Shown one piece after another: positions 5,071 to 5,568 of a stretch of DNA of 5,568 nucleotides (position 1 is its first letter; each line of letters starts with the position of its first letter). Under the pieces are notes generated by a model. That model was not told where the DNA came from. It saw nothing but the letters and a program-made list of their open reading frames with translations, and made no database searches. The DNA is taken from assembly GCA_028278465.1 (NCBI GenBank), contig JANQEF010000010.1, positions 1-5,568 on the forward strand, written 5' to 3'. Source of the stretch: Dehalococcoidia bacterium (GTDB lineage: Bacteria > Chloroflexota > Dehalococcoidia > Lucifugimonadales > Lucifugimonadaceae). The translations under genes were made by a program, and so were the position numbers.

Positions 5071-5118
5071 CCCTCCCTCTAACTCGCGCCCGCAAGCGGG
5101 CACCCGAAGCTGGGAGGG
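5071..5118. repeat. Nested palindrome
   Basis: An outer pair CCCTCCC (5071-5077) / GGGAGGG (5112-5118) encloses an inner hairpin GCCCGC-AA-GCGGGC (5088-5101). The inner hairpin and its following CACCCG resemble CCCAC-AA-GTGGG-CACCCG at 4943-4959, suggesting two diverged copies of one unit. Confidence 0.6.
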
Positions 5119-5128
5119 AGGAAGTGCT

Positions 5129-5169
5129 GTCGTCCCGAGCCAGAGCGAGGGACCTGGTGGGCGGGGCGA
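5129..5169 (+). repeat. Dispersed repeat, copy 2
   Basis: This is a direct copy of 4716-4756, matching outside the central six bases (CAGAGC here, CTGCGT there), with similarity continuing weakly into the next ten bases. Confidence 0.85.
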
Positions 5170-5242
5170 CCTGCCTACCGTCGCCGCTGAATCGGCACCC
5201 AGCGTTGCTGTTCGAGGATTGGATGCTTGACAGCGAGTCGGG

Positions 5243-5284
5243 CCCCGCCCTCTCATCCGGGTCCTTCGCTGCCACTCAGGACGA
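5243..5284 (-). repeat. Dispersed repeat, degenerate inverted copy 3
   Basis: Read on the minus strand this matches the repeat family: CCCCGCCC, a short variable stretch longer by a few bases, then GGTCCTTCGCT...CTCAGGACGA on the plus strand. It differs from copy 2 at several bases. Copies 2 and 3 thus face each other across about 70 unique bases. Confidence 0.6.
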
Positions 5285-5300
5285 AGGTGTCAGCAGACTT

Positions 5301-5321
5301 CCTTCTCCCAGCGGGAGAAGG
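5301..5321. repeat. Perfect 9-bp hairpin (CCTTCTCCC / GGGAGAAGG)
   Basis: A 9-bp stem with a three-base loop (AGC), followed by TGCAGGATGAGGGAGAAG. This form of palindrome is common as a dispersed repeat in many bacterial genomes. It lies downstream of the minus-strand gene ending at 5396, so it might also shape that mRNA's 3' end. Confidence 0.65.
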
Positions 5322-5395
5322 TGCAGGATGAGGGAGAAGTCGTCTCACGTTGAGAGGTCAGATCTCTCCCTTCGGTCGAGATGACAACAATCCTC

Positions 5396-5568
5396 TCACC
5401 CCTCCAGCACCCCATCCCTCATCAACCTCGCCTGCACCGGTTGCGCTGCTATCAGGATGATCACATCCGCCGCCCAGTGCGTCGCCATCGCAACCGCCAG
5501 GCCGGTGTACACAACCTCGCCGGGCTTGCCGAAGTCCAGCAGCGTGAACCGCCTGTACAGCGCCTCGA
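5396..5568 (-). CDS. C-terminal end of an unrecognised, probably membrane, protein (partial)
   Basis: The minus strand is open from the right edge of the window to TGA at 5396-5398, giving the last 56 residues of a larger protein. The visible part begins EALYRRFTLLDFGKPGEV, then has a hydrophobic stretch (VVYTGLAVAMATH, WAADVIILIAA) that could be one membrane helix, then a short polar end (QPVQARLMRDGVLEG). Codon use is GC-rich like the helicase, and the frame shows strong third-position G/C bias, which supports real coding. I do not recognise the family from this fragment; the start and most of the gene lie outside the window. Downstream of its stop comes repeat DNA, with the hairpins at 5352-5368 and 5301-5321. 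Confidence 0.62.
   Translation of the reverse strand, partial: EALYRRFTLLDFGKPGEVVYTGLAVAMATHWAADVIILIAAQPVQARLMRDGVLEG

Larger units (their letters stand above)
4683..5395. other. Gene-free, repeat-rich intergenic region (about 710 bases)
   Basis: Between the helicase stop and the stop of the rightmost minus-strand gene I find no credible gene; open frames here are arginine, serine and proline-rich translations of repeats. It starts with a pyrimidine-rich run (TTTTTCTTCTTTTTCTCTT, 4683-4701) with no stem before it. It then holds a 41-base dispersed repeat (two direct copies and one degenerate inverted copy), the partner of the 3107-3136 palindrome, and a series of hairpins at 4829-4847, 4892-4908, 4943-4954, 4996-5018, 5071-5118, 5301-5321 and 5352-5368. 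A phrase of the form GAGCGGAGCGCAGCGGAG (4861-4878), itself internally repetitive, resembles widespread short repeats of environmental bacterial genomes. It reads as a landing zone of accumulated REP/MITE-like units. Confidence 0.75.

Noticed and set aside
4716..5321. CRISPR array
   Set aside because: Repeats are few, unevenly spaced, in both orientations and of different families; no regular spacer length and no cas genes.
4817..5384. Several overlapping open frames of 90-150 codons on both strands after the helicase
   Set aside because: They run across dispersed repeats and palindromes, have low-complexity R/S/P compositions and no domain or ribosome site.
1..5568. tRNA, rRNA or other known structural RNA genes
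   Set aside because: No tRNA T-loop/acceptor arrangement or rRNA-like sequence was noticed on either strand; the hairpins found are simple palindromes.

Overview
The window looks like a chromosomal segment of a GC-rich bacterium. Chloroflexota (SAR202 / Dehalococcoidia-like) is my best guess, from the style of the helicase, the GAF-winged-helix regulator and the many short GC-rich palindromic repeats. That assignment is inference; no rRNA or other marker is present.

Layout. 1-105 (+) is the 3' end of an RskA-type anti-sigma factor gene. From 118 to 2215 lies a distinctly lower-GC block. Hand counts of single 60-base lines give 47-50% at 361-420, 1861-1920 and 2041-2100, against 65-68% at 2521-2580 and 3961-4020. 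On the minus strand this block holds a prokaryotic E2-like (ubiquitin-conjugating fold) protein with a C-terminal SEC-C zinc motif, then an overlapping 53-residue two-helix membrane protein. Divergently on the plus strand sit an XRE-type repressor and an ImmA/IrrE-family metallopeptidase, almost certainly one operon. A 17-base near-identical direct repeat (122-138 and 2254-2270) brackets the block. To its right are a minus-strand GAF plus OmpR-type winged-helix regulator (2250-3083), a plus-strand DEAD-box RNA helicase (3285-4682), about 700 bases of gene-free DNA packed with palindromic and dispersed repeats (4683-5395), and the 3' end of an unrecognised minus-strand membrane protein gene (5396-5568).

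How the genes may work together. The main point of interest is the divergent module of E2-SEC-C plus small membrane protein against XRE plus ImmA-like peptidase. In CBASS and other defence islands, a repressor/ImmA-like peptidase pair (CapH/CapP) acts as a DNA-damage-responsive switch, and E2-like proteins are part of CBASS type II and related conjugation systems. Here the two kinds of component lie side by side with no CD-NTase, E1, JAB peptidase or ubiquitin-like gene in the window. The sequence directly shows the motifs and layout; a minimal stress or defence system is inference. The flanking GAF regulator and helicase look like ordinary host genes.
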